Assembly (NCBI GenBank): GCA_027622795.1
Contig: JAQBZA010000231.1
Location: 1 to 5,625 of the forward strand
Length of the DNA stretch: 5,625 bases
Reading direction: 5' to 3'
Source of the DNA: Planctomycetota bacterium
GTDB lineage: Bacteria; Planctomycetota; Planctomycetia; Pirellulales; UBA1268
Part shown: positions 1-5,625 of the stretch, piece after piece
How the letters are laid out: each line of letters starts with the position of its first letter
Position numbering within the stretch: the stretch's first letter is position 1
Notes under the pieces: generated by a model
What the model saw: the letters and a program-made list of their open reading frames with translations, nothing else
Told to the model about the DNA's origin: nothing
The model's database searches: none
Position numbers and translations under genes: made by a program

Positions 1-530
1 CCAGCCGACGTACGGACGGCCCCGAGGAAGGCGTCGATGGGATTGCCCGCCCCGACTGCACCCGGCGACTGCGGCACTGCGGGCCGCAGTCGCCGCTGAA
101 AGGCCCAGTGTTCACGGGGATCGGCCTCAGGCTTTTCGTTCGGCGGCGCGGGGCAGCCGGCCTCGATCCAGTCGCGAAGCATCGCCACCTGCTCTGTCGA
201 AAGGACTTCTCCCTCGCCTGCAGGCGGCATTCGCGAGTGCGACTCAGCGTCAGTCACCCGCTCGATGATCAGGCTCTTGTCGGGTTCTCCCTTGGTGATC
301 ACACTCCCTGAATCACCCCCATCCGCCATCAAGAACACGGTGTCGATCCGCAGCCCAGCCTCCTGCTTCAAGCCCCCATGGCAGGAAAAACAGCGCTCCG
401 CTAGCAGCGGGCGGATGTTCTCCACATAGTTCCGGAGTTGGGAGTCCATCGCCATTGCCAGTCCGGCGTTGGCGAGAAAGAACAGCGTCACACCGATGAG
501 AGAGCGTCGTAGAATCGTCTGGGCCGACAT
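1..530 (-). CDS. Planctomycete cytochrome c (PSCyt1) domain protein, N-terminal part, truncated by window edge
   Basis: Seen: 176 residues from an ATG, open to the window edge. Residues 1-27 look like a signal peptide (two arginines at 8-9, a hydrophobic stretch at 11-25, and a likely cut after Ala-Met-Ala at 25-27). A c-type heme site CFSCH lies at residues 47-51 (bases 378-392) inside the family pattern 'IRPLLAERCFSCHG'. A second conserved block, 'ERVTDAESHSRMPPAG' (90-105), supplies Met101 as a plausible distal heme ligand. Further on, HWAF (141-144) and NPIDAF (163-168) match the linker that normally leads into the DUF1549 (PSD1) domain, with DUF1553 after it. Known: these proteins are large, exported and very numerous in Planctomycetes; their substrates are mostly undefined. 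Inferred: a periplasmic or surface redox protein, most of which lies to the left. The gene follows the permease gene by 81 bases on the same strand, so co-transcription is possible. Confidence 0.93.
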   Translation of the reverse strand, partial: MSAQTILRRSLIGVTLFFLANAGLAMAMDSQLRNYVENIRPLLAERCFSCHGGLKQEAGLRIDTVFLMADGGDSGSVITKGEPDKSLIIERVTDAESHSRMPPAGEGEVLSTEQVAMLRDWIEAGCPAPPNEKPEADPREHWAFQRRLRPAVPQSPGAVGAGNPIDAFLGAVRTSA

Positions 531-536
531 GGTGAG

Positions 537-542
537 CCTCCC
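537..542 (-). promoter_or_regulatory. Ribosome binding site of the PSCyt1 gene
   Basis: On the minus strand GGGAGG sits six bases before the ATG at 530. It is a near-consensus Shine-Dalgarno sequence and fixes the start at this codon, which also gives a clean signal peptide. Confidence 0.7.
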
Positions 543-611
543 GAACACGCTCGGCGTTGCCGCTTCATCGTAACCTCATGGAAGGTGGGTGCCTATCCGT
601 ACGGCTCCTGC

Positions 612-1928
612 TCATATGACGTGTGACAGAATCAAGACTCCAAACAGGCCAGCGAACGAAACGATTGTTTCCATCACAGTCCAACTCTTGAGCGTATCAG
701 TGATGCTGAGCCCAAAATATTCCTTGAACATCCAGAAGGCAGCATCGTTCACATGGGAGCCGAAAAGACTTCCAGACCCAATCGCCAGCACCATCAGGTT
801 GGGATCGACGCCCCCGGCAGCCACGACCGGCGCAAGAATCCCCGCAGCCGTGAGGCCTGCCACTGTCGCCGATCCCACGCTGAGCCGGATCACCACCGTC
901 ACCAGCCATGCCAGCACAAGCGGATCGAGCGGCAGTCCCTCAAGCATGTGACCAATCTGTTGGCTCACACCGCTTTGTAGGAGCACTTCCTTGAATGCCC
1001 CTGAGCCGCCGATCACAAGCAGCATCGAGGCAACATCGCCAATGGCCGCGGCAAAGGTCTGCATCACCATCACCAGCGGGCGGCCGCGGCCGAGACCGAG
1101 TGCAAGCGTGGCGACCAGCAGGGCCACGATCATCACGACATCGGGGTCTGAAATAAAATCCATCACGGCCGCTGCTGGCGAATCATCGGGCACAAGCAAG
1201 CCCGCTGCTGTCGTCGCCACCAGCAGGACCGCTGGCAAAAGCGCTGTGAGGATGCTGATGGCCGGCCCGGGCAGGTCTGATTCCGACAGGGGCTTGGACT
1301 CCATGCCAGCCAGTGGCTTGGCGGGGATGCCCGCGAGGAACCTGGCAAAGAGCGGACCCGCAAGCACGAGAGCTGGCACCGCGATTGCGAGTCCATACAG
1401 CAGCGTGAGCCCCATATTGGCCTGAAAGGTGGCGACCAGAGCGGTCGGGGCCGGATGGGGCGGCAGCAGTCCGTGGGCCACGCTCATCGACGCCAGCGCC
1501 GGCACCGCCACGACCAGCAGTGGCAGCTGGTAGCGGCCGATAATGGCAAAGATGATCGGCACGAGCAGTACGAAGCCCACGCCATAAAACAAGGGAATCC
1601 CCACGACGAAGCCAGTCAGGGCCATCGCCCATGCAATCCGCTTCTCGCCGCACGCCTTCACGATTGTGGTGGCGATCTGTTGAGCCGCTCCACTCTCCAC
1701 CACGAGTTTGCCAAGCATCGCCCCGGTCACGATCACAAGAAGCAGTGACCCAAGCATGTCGCCCATGCCCTTACGAATCGCCGCGGGCACCGTCTGCAGC
1801 GGCATGCCGAGCGCAACCGCTGCCGTGGCTGAGACGAGCACAAAGGCCAGCAGAGGGTGCACCTTGGCCCAGGCCACGAGGATCACGAGGCAGACGATCG
1901 AAACTGCGATCACGACCAGTGGCAGCAT
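612..1928 (-). CDS. gntP: GntP-family permease (gluconate:H+ symporter-like)
   Basis: A complete inner-membrane transporter of 438 residues, the same length as Escherichia coli GntT as I recall it, with conservation from the first residues to the terminal 'VI'. Seen: about a dozen hydrophobic segments and family blocks in order: GSLLLVIVTGAMLGK (60-74), LTGFVVGIPLFYGVGFVLL (104-122), HGLLPPHPAPTAL (152-164), LLVIGGSGAFKEVL (303-316), GSATVA (352-357) and SHVNDAAFWMFKEYF (391-405). Known: GntP-family members import gluconate, other sugar acids, or D-serine (DsdX), driven by protons; family membership does not give the substrate. Context: it is divergent from a RidA and a KDPG-aldolase gene, which fits uptake of a sugar acid or hydroxy-amino acid that ends as pyruvate. 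The ribosome binding site is weak (GGGA nine bases before ATG). No T-tract terminator is visible in the 81 bases before the next gene. No frameshift or missing segment was seen. Confidence 0.95.
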   Translation of the reverse strand: MLPLVVIAVSIVCLVILVAWAKVHPLLAFVLVSATAAVALGMPLQTVPAAIRKGMGDMLGSLLLVIVTGAMLGKLVVESGAAQQIATTIVKACGEKRIAWAMALTGFVVGIPLFYGVGFVLLVPIIFAIIGRYQLPLLVVAVPALASMSVAHGLLPPHPAPTALVATFQANMGLTLLYGLAIAVPALVLAGPLFARFLAGIPAKPLAGMESKPLSESDLPGPAISILTALLPAVLLVATTAAGLLVPDDSPAAAVMDFISDPDVVMIVALLVATLALGLGRGRPLVMVMQTFAAAIGDVASMLLVIGGSGAFKEVLLQSGVSQQIGHMLEGLPLDPLVLAWLVTVVIRLSVGSATVAGLTAAGILAPVVAAGGVDPNLMVLAIGSGSLFGSHVNDAAFWMFKEYFGLSITDTLKSWTVMETIVSFAGLFGVLILSHVI

Positions 1929-1936
1929 GGAATGTC

Positions 1937-1965
1937 ATCCCGAGGCGAAAGAACGATGCCGGGAT
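1937..1965 (-). repeat. Inverted repeat overlapping the permease ribosome binding site
   Basis: ATCCCG (1937-1942) and CGGGAT (1960-1965) are perfect six-base inverted copies separated by 17 bases. In the minus-strand transcript the arm nearest the permease start contains the GGGA that serves as its only recognisable ribosome binding site, so a hairpin would pair it. The longer string around 1933-1950 also resembles a dispersed intergenic repeat type seen in various bacterial genomes; that resemblance is from memory and unverified. The arms are short, so this could be chance. Confidence 0.3.
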
Positions 1966-1984
1966 TGTTGAGCGACGCCCTTGG

Positions 1985-2040
1985 TCACGCAACCCGTCCG
2001 CCGTGGCGTGAAGTCTGGTTGCCCGCTATCCTGCCGCAAC
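1985..2040. repeat. Cluster of short interleaved inverted repeats
   Basis: Seen: TCACGC (1985-1990) with GCGTGA (2006-2011), 15 bases apart; GCAACC (1989-1994) with GGTTGC (2017-2022); and GTTGC (2018-2022) with a second GCAAC (2036-2040). The central GGTTGC can therefore pair with either flank, and the first two pairs overlap. This could be an operator or alternative RNA structures ahead of the RidA gene, but each arm is only five or six bases and chance is possible in GC-rich DNA. Confidence 0.3.
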
Positions 2041-2100
2041 GGAGAGAGGTCTTTTGACCGGTATATCCGCCCCCTTCCTCACCTGGAGAATACGTCTGTC

Positions 2101-2562
2101 ATGTCGGCCCAGCACGCCTTCGCAGCACTCGATCTCGCGCTGCCACCCGCCCCCAAGCCCGCCGGTGTCTACAAGCCCTGCCTCGTAGATGGACGGCATG
2201 TGTATGTCTCAGGCCACGGCCCTGTCTTGGCTGATGGCAGCCTGATCGCCGGCCGCGTGGGCCATGACCTCGACAAGGATGCCGGCAAGGCAGCCGCTCG
2301 CCAGGTGGGCCTCACAATCCTCGCCACGCTCACCACTCATTTCGGCAGCCTCGACAAGATCAAGCGGGTCGTCAAGGTGCTCGGGATGGTGAATGCGACC
2401 GACACCTTCAGTGACCACCCGTTTGTCATCAATGGCTGTAGCGAACTGTTCGCAGCCGTGTGGGGTCCAGATCACGGCATCGGCGTCCGCAGCGCCGTGG
2501 GAATGGCTTCGCTCCCGGGCAACATTGCCGTCGAGATCGAAGCCCTCTTCGAACTGGCGTAA
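2101..2562 (+). CDS. RidA family (YjgF/YER057c/UK114) enamine/imine deaminase
   Basis: A small cytosolic protein of 153 residues. Known: RidA proteins form trimers and hydrolyse reactive 2-aminoacrylate-like enamine/imine intermediates, made by PLP enzymes or amino-acid oxidases, to 2-keto acids and ammonia. Seen: the opening LPPAPKPAGVYKP (14-26), the strand VYVSGHGP (34-41), a middle helix with VKRV-type residues (KIKRVVKVLG, 86-95), NGCSELF (111-117), and a C-terminal RSAVGMASLP...VEIEALFEL. Arg130 lies where the catalytic arginine of active members sits and Glu145 falls in the conserved VEIEA block. The 'LPPAPKP...SAVGMASLP' pattern points to the YjgF-like_1 subgroup rather than the classic E. 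coli RidA orthologue, so no symbol is given. The ATG at 2101 was chosen because homology begins there; an in-frame TTG at 1981 adds only non-family residues. It is followed ten bases later by the aldolase gene, almost certainly in one operon. Confidence 0.93.
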   Translation: MSAQHAFAALDLALPPAPKPAGVYKPCLVDGRHVYVSGHGPVLADGSLIAGRVGHDLDKDAGKAAARQVGLTILATLTTHFGSLDKIKRVVKVLGMVNATDTFSDHPFVINGCSELFAAVWGPDHGIGVRSAVGMASLPGNIAVEIEALFELA

Positions 2563-2568
2563 GGAAAG
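2562..2568 (+). promoter_or_regulatory. Ribosome binding site of the aldolase gene
   Basis: AGGAAAG begins on the last base of the RidA stop codon and leaves a four-base gap to the GTG at 2573. This supports the GTG start over upstream in-frame ATGs lying within the RidA gene, and suggests that translation of the two genes is coupled. Confidence 0.65.
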
Positions 2569-2572
2569 ACCC

Positions 2573-3238
2573 GTGCCAGAGCCTTCGATCACCGCCGCCC
2601 TCGGTCGGCAAAAAGCCCTGCCGCTCTTCACCACCGCCGATGTGGCGACCGGTCTTCGTGCACTGGCGGCATTGCATGCCGGCGGCCTCCACATTATCGA
2701 GTTTACGAATCGTACGCCGGCCGCGCTGGCCGTGTTTCGGGAACTCGTCGCGGCGGCCGCCGAGCAGCTGCCTGACATGACGCTCGGCGCGGGCACAATC
2801 ATCGACCGCTCACAGGCCGAGGCCTTTCACGACGCGGGGGCGAAATTCATCGTGGCCCCCAATCTCGACGATGACGTGGGCCGGGTCTGCGAGGAGCGGG
2901 GTGTGCCCTGGTGCCCCGGCACGGGCACGGTGTCGGAGATGCTCCGAGCCTATAAGCAGGGAGCCGCCGTGATCAAGGTTTTTCCCGCCGACTCCCTCGG
3001 CGGGCTGGCATTTATCAAGGGAGTGCGGGGCCCCTGCCCGTGGCTGAAGCTCATGCCCTCCGGCGGCGTGACGCTCGACGAGGCCAACCTGAAGGCCTGG
3101 TTTGCCGCCGGCGCGCACTGCGTCGGCATGGGGTCGCATCTCGTCGACGCCGCCTTGCTCACGGCCGGTCGGTTCAATGAGCTTACCGAGCGGACACGCC
3201 GGCTCGTCGCCCTGCTGGCTACGGTACCGGCGGTGTGA
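2573..3238 (+). CDS. eda: Bifunctional KDPG / 4-hydroxy-2-oxoglutarate aldolase
   Basis: Class I aldolase of 221 residues, close to the usual length, cytosolic. Known: it cleaves 2-keto-3-deoxy-6-phosphogluconate to pyruvate and glyceraldehyde 3-phosphate (Entner-Doudoroff and hexuronate routes), and 4-hydroxy-2-oxoglutarate to pyruvate and glyoxylate. Seen: a TIM-barrel set of motifs, IEFTNRT (42-48, catalytic Glu43 and phosphate-side Arg47), LGAGTI (71-76, Thr75), FIVAPN (92-97), PGTGTVSE (115-122), IKVFPAD (134-140, Schiff-base Lys135), LMPSGGV (160-166) and CVGMGS (183-188). The EFTNR and 'NLKAWFAAG' wording matches a branch I associate with Bacteroidetes and Planctomycetes rather than the E. 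coli EVTLRT branch. The start is a GTG, chosen for its ribosome binding site and because family homology starts there. No KDG kinase or dehydratase is in the window, so which of the two reactions matters here is open. Confidence 0.95.
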   Translation: MPEPSITAALGRQKALPLFTTADVATGLRALAALHAGGLHIIEFTNRTPAALAVFRELVAAAAEQLPDMTLGAGTIIDRSQAEAFHDAGAKFIVAPNLDDDVGRVCEERGVPWCPGTGTVSEMLRAYKQGAAVIKVFPADSLGGLAFIKGVRGPCPWLKLMPSGGVTLDEANLKAWFAAGAHCVGMGSHLVDAALLTAGRFNELTERTRRLVALLATVPAV

Positions 3239-3347
3239 GATGGTGGCAGGCTGGTAGGGGTTTGATTGCCGGGTGGGAGCGGCATGGTTTTGATCGACGC
3301 GAGATGGCAGAATGAGGAGCTGCGATCCCATGAACAGTCCGCACCGC

Positions 3348-3352
3348 AGGAG
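3348..3352 (+). promoter_or_regulatory. Ribosome binding site of the PVC dehydrogenase-like gene
   Basis: AGGAG lies seven bases before the ATG at 3360 (four before an in-frame GTG at 3357, ten before an ATG at 3363). A second purine run, GAGGAG at 3314-3319, precedes another in-frame ATG at 3330 by ten bases, so the start is uncertain by up to ten residues. Confidence 0.55.
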
Positions 3353-3359
3353 CAACGTG

Positions 3360-5625
3360 ATGATGCGACTTGATGCCCGGCGACGAGCGGTGACTCTGGC
3401 CTTGGCGGGAGCGGTACTCGGGCTGACAGGGGCGGTGGCCGCGGCGGCTGAGCCGAGCCCTCTTTTGGTGCCCGAGGGCCTGGAGGCGACGCTCTTTGCG
3501 GCCGAGCCGCTGCTCTCGAGCCCCTCCGACATTGATGTCGATTCCCGCGGCCGCGTCTGGGTCTGCGAGGTGCTCAACTATCGGGGCAAGAAGGATACCC
3601 GCCCCGAGGGCGACCGGATCCTTGTGCTCGAAGACACTGACGGTGACGGCCGAGCCGACGCCCAGACCGTTTTTCATCAGGGTCGCGACATCGATTCGGC
3701 ACTCGGCATCTGCGTGATCGGTGAGGGGCCGGGCCGCAAGGTGATCGTGTCGTGTGCGCCGGATGTCTTCATCTTTCACGATGACGATGGCGACCTGAAG
3801 GCCGATCGTCGTGAATCACTCTTTACAAAAACCGGCCAGCCACAGCACGACCACTCCGTGCATGCCTTTGTCATCGGCCCCGACGGGCGTCTCTATTTCA
3901 ACTTCGGCAACACCGGCAGGGGAGTGCATGACCGCGACGGCAAGCCCGTGATCGACCGGTTTGGCAACGCGGTGCTCGACACGGGCAAGCCCTATCGGCA
4001 GGGCATGGTGTTTCGCTGCCGTCCCGACGGTACTGACTTCGAGGTGCTCGGCCACAACTTTCGCAATAACTATGAGGTGGCGGTCGATTCGTTTGGCACG
4101 CTCTGGCAGAGCGACAACGACGACGATGGCAACCGTGGCGTCCGCATCAACTGGGTGATGGAGTACGGCAACTACGGCTACAAGGACGAGGTGACGGGCG
4201 CGAGTTGGCAGGCAGCCCGCACCAATATGGAGCCCGACTCGCCCGAGCGGCACTGGCATCTCAATGACCCCGGCGTCGTACCCAATCTCCTGCAGACGGG
4301 CAATGGCTCGCCCTGCGGCATCTGCGTGTACGAGGGGAGCCTGCTGCCGGAGCGGTATCGCGGTGCGTTGCTGCATTGCGACGCCGGGCCCAACGTGGTG
4401 CGGTCGTATCACGTGACGCCAGCGGGGGCAGGATTTACAGCGACGATGCAGCCGCTCGTCGATGGATCGGCCGACAGGTGGTTTCGGCCGTGCGACGTGT
4501 GTGTTGCTCCCGATGGCTCCGTGATCGTGGCCGACTGGTACGACCCGGGTGTGGGCGGCCACGGCATGGGCGACACGGAAAAGGGGCGGATTTACCGCAT
4601 CGCGCCCACGGGGGCTCCATGGACGGTGCCGCCGGTCGATCTGAGCAGTGTGGCCGGTGCTCTCGCCGCTCTGGCAAGCCCGAACCTCTGCACGCGGGCG
4701 CTGGCCCTCGAGCGGCTCGCCGAGGAGCCTGACGCGGCGGCCGCGTCACTCGCGAAGGCGGCCACCGAAGCGACTGATTTGAGTCTCAAGGCCCGGCTGG
4801 CCTGGGCCGAGGGCATGCTGCCCGGGCGGGCCGCCGCGGCGATCAACCGGCTGGTCACCGACAGCGACGCGGCTCTCCGGTGCATCGCGGTGCGGATGTG
4901 CCGGCTTACCAAGGGCGACGTACTTGGTTTGGTTGAGAAGATGCTTGGCGATGCATCGCCGGCAGTGCGGCGGGAGGCGACGCTCGCCCTTCGCGGCATG
5001 TCGGGTGAGAGGGCGGATCGCGCCTGGGCCGAGTTGGCTGCGCGACACACGGCCGGCGACCGCTGGGAGACCGAGGCTTTCGGTATCGCCGCCGACAGCG
5101 TGACCGGTTTCGGGGAACCAGGCCAGTGGGATGGCCGGCTGGCAGCCTGGCGGACCAAGGCAGGAGAAGGCTGGAAGACACCCCCAGGCCGGGAGATTGT
5201 GTGGCGGAGCCGCGCTGCCGACACGCCGCGGCTCCTCTGTGAGCTGATCGGCGACCCGGCGATCACGACGGCCGAGTCACTGGCACTTGTCCGCTCGCTC
5301 GACTTCCAGGACCCGGCGGCGCTGCACCGTGAGATGCGGGCGGCGGTCGCGTCGTTTGCGGCACCGGAGGAAAAACTTCGCGTGATCCTGCCGGAGCTGG
5401 TCGTGCGGCTGGAGCCGGCGGCGGCGGAGGATGCCGCGATCGCGAAGCGGATCGACGAGGCGGCAGGTTACGTGGCCGGCACCCAGGCGTTTGTCGATCT
5501 CGTGCAGCGGTTCAAACTCCGCGAGCGGGTGCCGGCAGTCCTCGCGATGGTGGCCACTCGCGGCACCACCGAGCAGCTGGCGGTATCCGCCGCGGCAGCA
5601 GCGGTGGCTCTCGGCGACGAGGCCG
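3360..5625 (+). CDS. PVC-type membrane-bound dehydrogenase domain protein with HEAT-like repeats, truncated by window edge
   Basis: 755 residues are visible and the frame is still open at the edge. Residues 1-30 form a signal peptide (RLDARRR, then a hydrophobic stretch, likely cut after Ala-Ala-Ala). Residues about 35-420 match the PVC N-terminal dehydrogenase-like domain (TIGR02604 type), a beta-propeller related in fold to sugar/sorbosone dehydrogenases: GLEATLFAAEP (40-50), DIDVDSRGRVWVCE (57-70), QHDHSVHAFVIGPDGRLYF (162-180), WQSDNDDDGNRGVRINWV (249-266), DAGPNVVRSY (341-350) and VADWYDPGVGGHGMGD (390-405). Residues about 430-755 are alpha-helical, Ala/Leu/Arg-rich units typical of HEAT repeats (for example 527-547). 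Family members commonly end in a CxxCH cytochrome domain; that part would lie outside the window, and no CxxCH is seen here. Exported and probably redox-active; substrate unknown. It follows the aldolase gene by 121 bases without a clear terminator. Confidence 0.94.
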   Translation, partial: MMRLDARRRAVTLALAGAVLGLTGAVAAAAEPSPLLVPEGLEATLFAAEPLLSSPSDIDVDSRGRVWVCEVLNYRGKKDTRPEGDRILVLEDTDGDGRADAQTVFHQGRDIDSALGICVIGEGPGRKVIVSCAPDVFIFHDDDGDLKADRRESLFTKTGQPQHDHSVHAFVIGPDGRLYFNFGNTGRGVHDRDGKPVIDRFGNAVLDTGKPYRQGMVFRCRPDGTDFEVLGHNFRNNYEVAVDSFGTLWQSDNDDDGNRGVRINWVMEYGNYGYKDEVTGASWQAARTNMEPDSPERHWHLNDPGVVPNLLQTGNGSPCGICVYEGSLLPERYRGALLHCDAGPNVVRSYHVTPAGAGFTATMQPLVDGSADRWFRPCDVCVAPDGSVIVADWYDPGVGGHGMGDTEKGRIYRIAPTGAPWTVPPVDLSSVAGALAALASPNLCTRALALERLAEEPDAAAASLAKAATEATDLSLKARLAWAEGMLPGRAAAAINRLVTDSDAALRCIAVRMCRLTKGDVLGLVEKMLGDASPAVRREATLALRGMSGERADRAWAELAARHTAGDRWETEAFGIAADSVTGFGEPGQWDGRLAAWRTKAGEGWKTPPGREIVWRSRAADTPRLLCELIGDPAITTAESLALVRSLDFQDPAALHREMRAAVASFAAPEEKLRVILPELVVRLEPAAAEDAAIAKRIDEAAGYVAGTQAFVDLVQRFKLRERVPAVLAMVATRGTTEQLAVSAAAAAVALGDEA

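Larger units (their letters stand above)
1929..2100. promoter_or_regulatory. Divergent intergenic region between permease and RidA genes
   Basis: The two genes are transcribed away from each other, so this 172-base stretch should hold both promoters and any operator. I see no convincing pair of -35 and -10 boxes. TTGACC (2054-2059) and TATATC (2062-2067) occur on the plus strand, but they are only two bases apart and cannot form one promoter. Several short inverted repeats are listed separately. The ribosome binding site for the RidA gene is probably GGAGA at 2085-2089, eleven bases before its ATG, which is a rather long spacing. Assignment as a shared control region is inference from gene orientation. 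Confidence 0.6.

Noticed and set aside
108..311. Plus-strand open frame of 67 codons
   Set aside because: Antisense to the PSCyt1 domain, which has the heme motif and conserved flanks in the minus-strand frame.
543..560. Possible hairpin (ACACGC / GCGTTG region) between permease and PSCyt1 genes as a terminator
   Set aside because: Pairing is imperfect with a bulge and there is no T-tract after it on the transcribed strand.
589..1425. Plus-strand open frames of 120 and 144 codons
   Set aside because: Antisense to the GntP permease; their Ser/Thr/Ala-rich content is what reverse-reading of membrane-protein codons gives.
1981..2100. Longer RidA start at a TTG giving 40 extra residues
   Set aside because: The extra residues show no family similarity and would read through the divergent control region; the ATG at 2101 matches the family N-terminus.
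519..2112. The same 13 bases (CATGTCGGCCCAG) at the starts of both the PSCyt1 gene (519-531, minus) and the RidA gene (2100-2112, plus)
   Set aside because: One 13-base match in a window of this size is close to chance expectation and the similarity stops immediately on both sides.
2393..2572. Longer aldolase frame starting inside the RidA gene
   Set aside because: The first 60 residues are an out-of-frame shadow of RidA; aldolase homology begins right after the GTG at 2573.
2209..2802. Open frame of 197 codons on the minus strand
   Set aside because: It spans the RidA-aldolase junction in antisense; both sense genes have clear family motifs.
2810..3779. Two overlapping minus-strand open frames (255 and 186 codons)
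   Set aside because: They run antisense across the end of the aldolase gene and the start of the dehydrogenase-like gene, with no recognisable domain and no good ribosome binding site noted.
3816..4562. Open frame of 248 codons on the minus strand
   Set aside because: It is exactly antisense to the strongly conserved dehydrogenase-like domain and is an effect of GC-rich codon bias; its translation has no recognisable domain.
4592..5266. Open frame of 224 codons on the minus strand rich in Ala, Ser and Arg
   Set aside because: Antisense to the HEAT-like repeat region of the plus-strand gene; low-complexity composition and no family match.

Overview
The window looks like a piece of a planctomycete chromosome (phylum Planctomycetota; order Pirellulales is possible but not shown). 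Two gene families that are characteristic of the Planctomycetes/Verrucomicrobia group lie at its edges: a planctomycete-type cytochrome c (PSCyt1) protein running off the left edge, and a PVC-type 'membrane-bound dehydrogenase' beta-propeller protein with HEAT-like repeats running off the right edge. The DNA is GC-rich with strong third-position GC bias, so long false open frames run antisense to the real genes.

Layout. Bases 1-530 (minus strand): N-terminal 176 residues of a secreted PSCyt1 protein with a CxxCH heme site. Bases 612-1928 (minus): a complete 438-residue GntP-family permease (gluconate/sugar-acid/D-serine type). Bases 1929-2100: a 172-base divergent intergenic region with several short inverted repeats, one of which may mask the permease ribosome binding site. 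Bases 2101-2562 (plus): a complete 153-residue RidA-family enamine/imine deaminase. Bases 2573-3238 (plus): a complete 221-residue KDPG/4-hydroxy-2-oxoglutarate aldolase with a GTG start, tightly coupled to the RidA gene. Bases 3239-3359: a short gap with no clear terminator. Bases 3360-5625 (plus): the first 755 residues of the exported dehydrogenase-like protein.

How the genes may work together. Known family functions suggest a small catabolic island: a permease brings in a sugar acid or hydroxy/amino acid, an enzyme outside the window makes a 2-keto-3-deoxy acid or 4-hydroxy-2-oxoglutarate (through a reactive imine if RidA is functionally linked), and the aldolase releases pyruvate. Each arm of this divergent core is followed, with no visible terminator, by a large exported planctomycete-type redox protein. 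The exact substrate cannot be read from this window. There is no RNA gene, CRISPR array, insertion sequence or phage gene that I can support. No clearly new system is present; the most useful leads are the transporter-RidA-aldolase grouping, the structured intergenic region, and the metal-loop and extra-cysteine features of the dehydrogenase-like protein.
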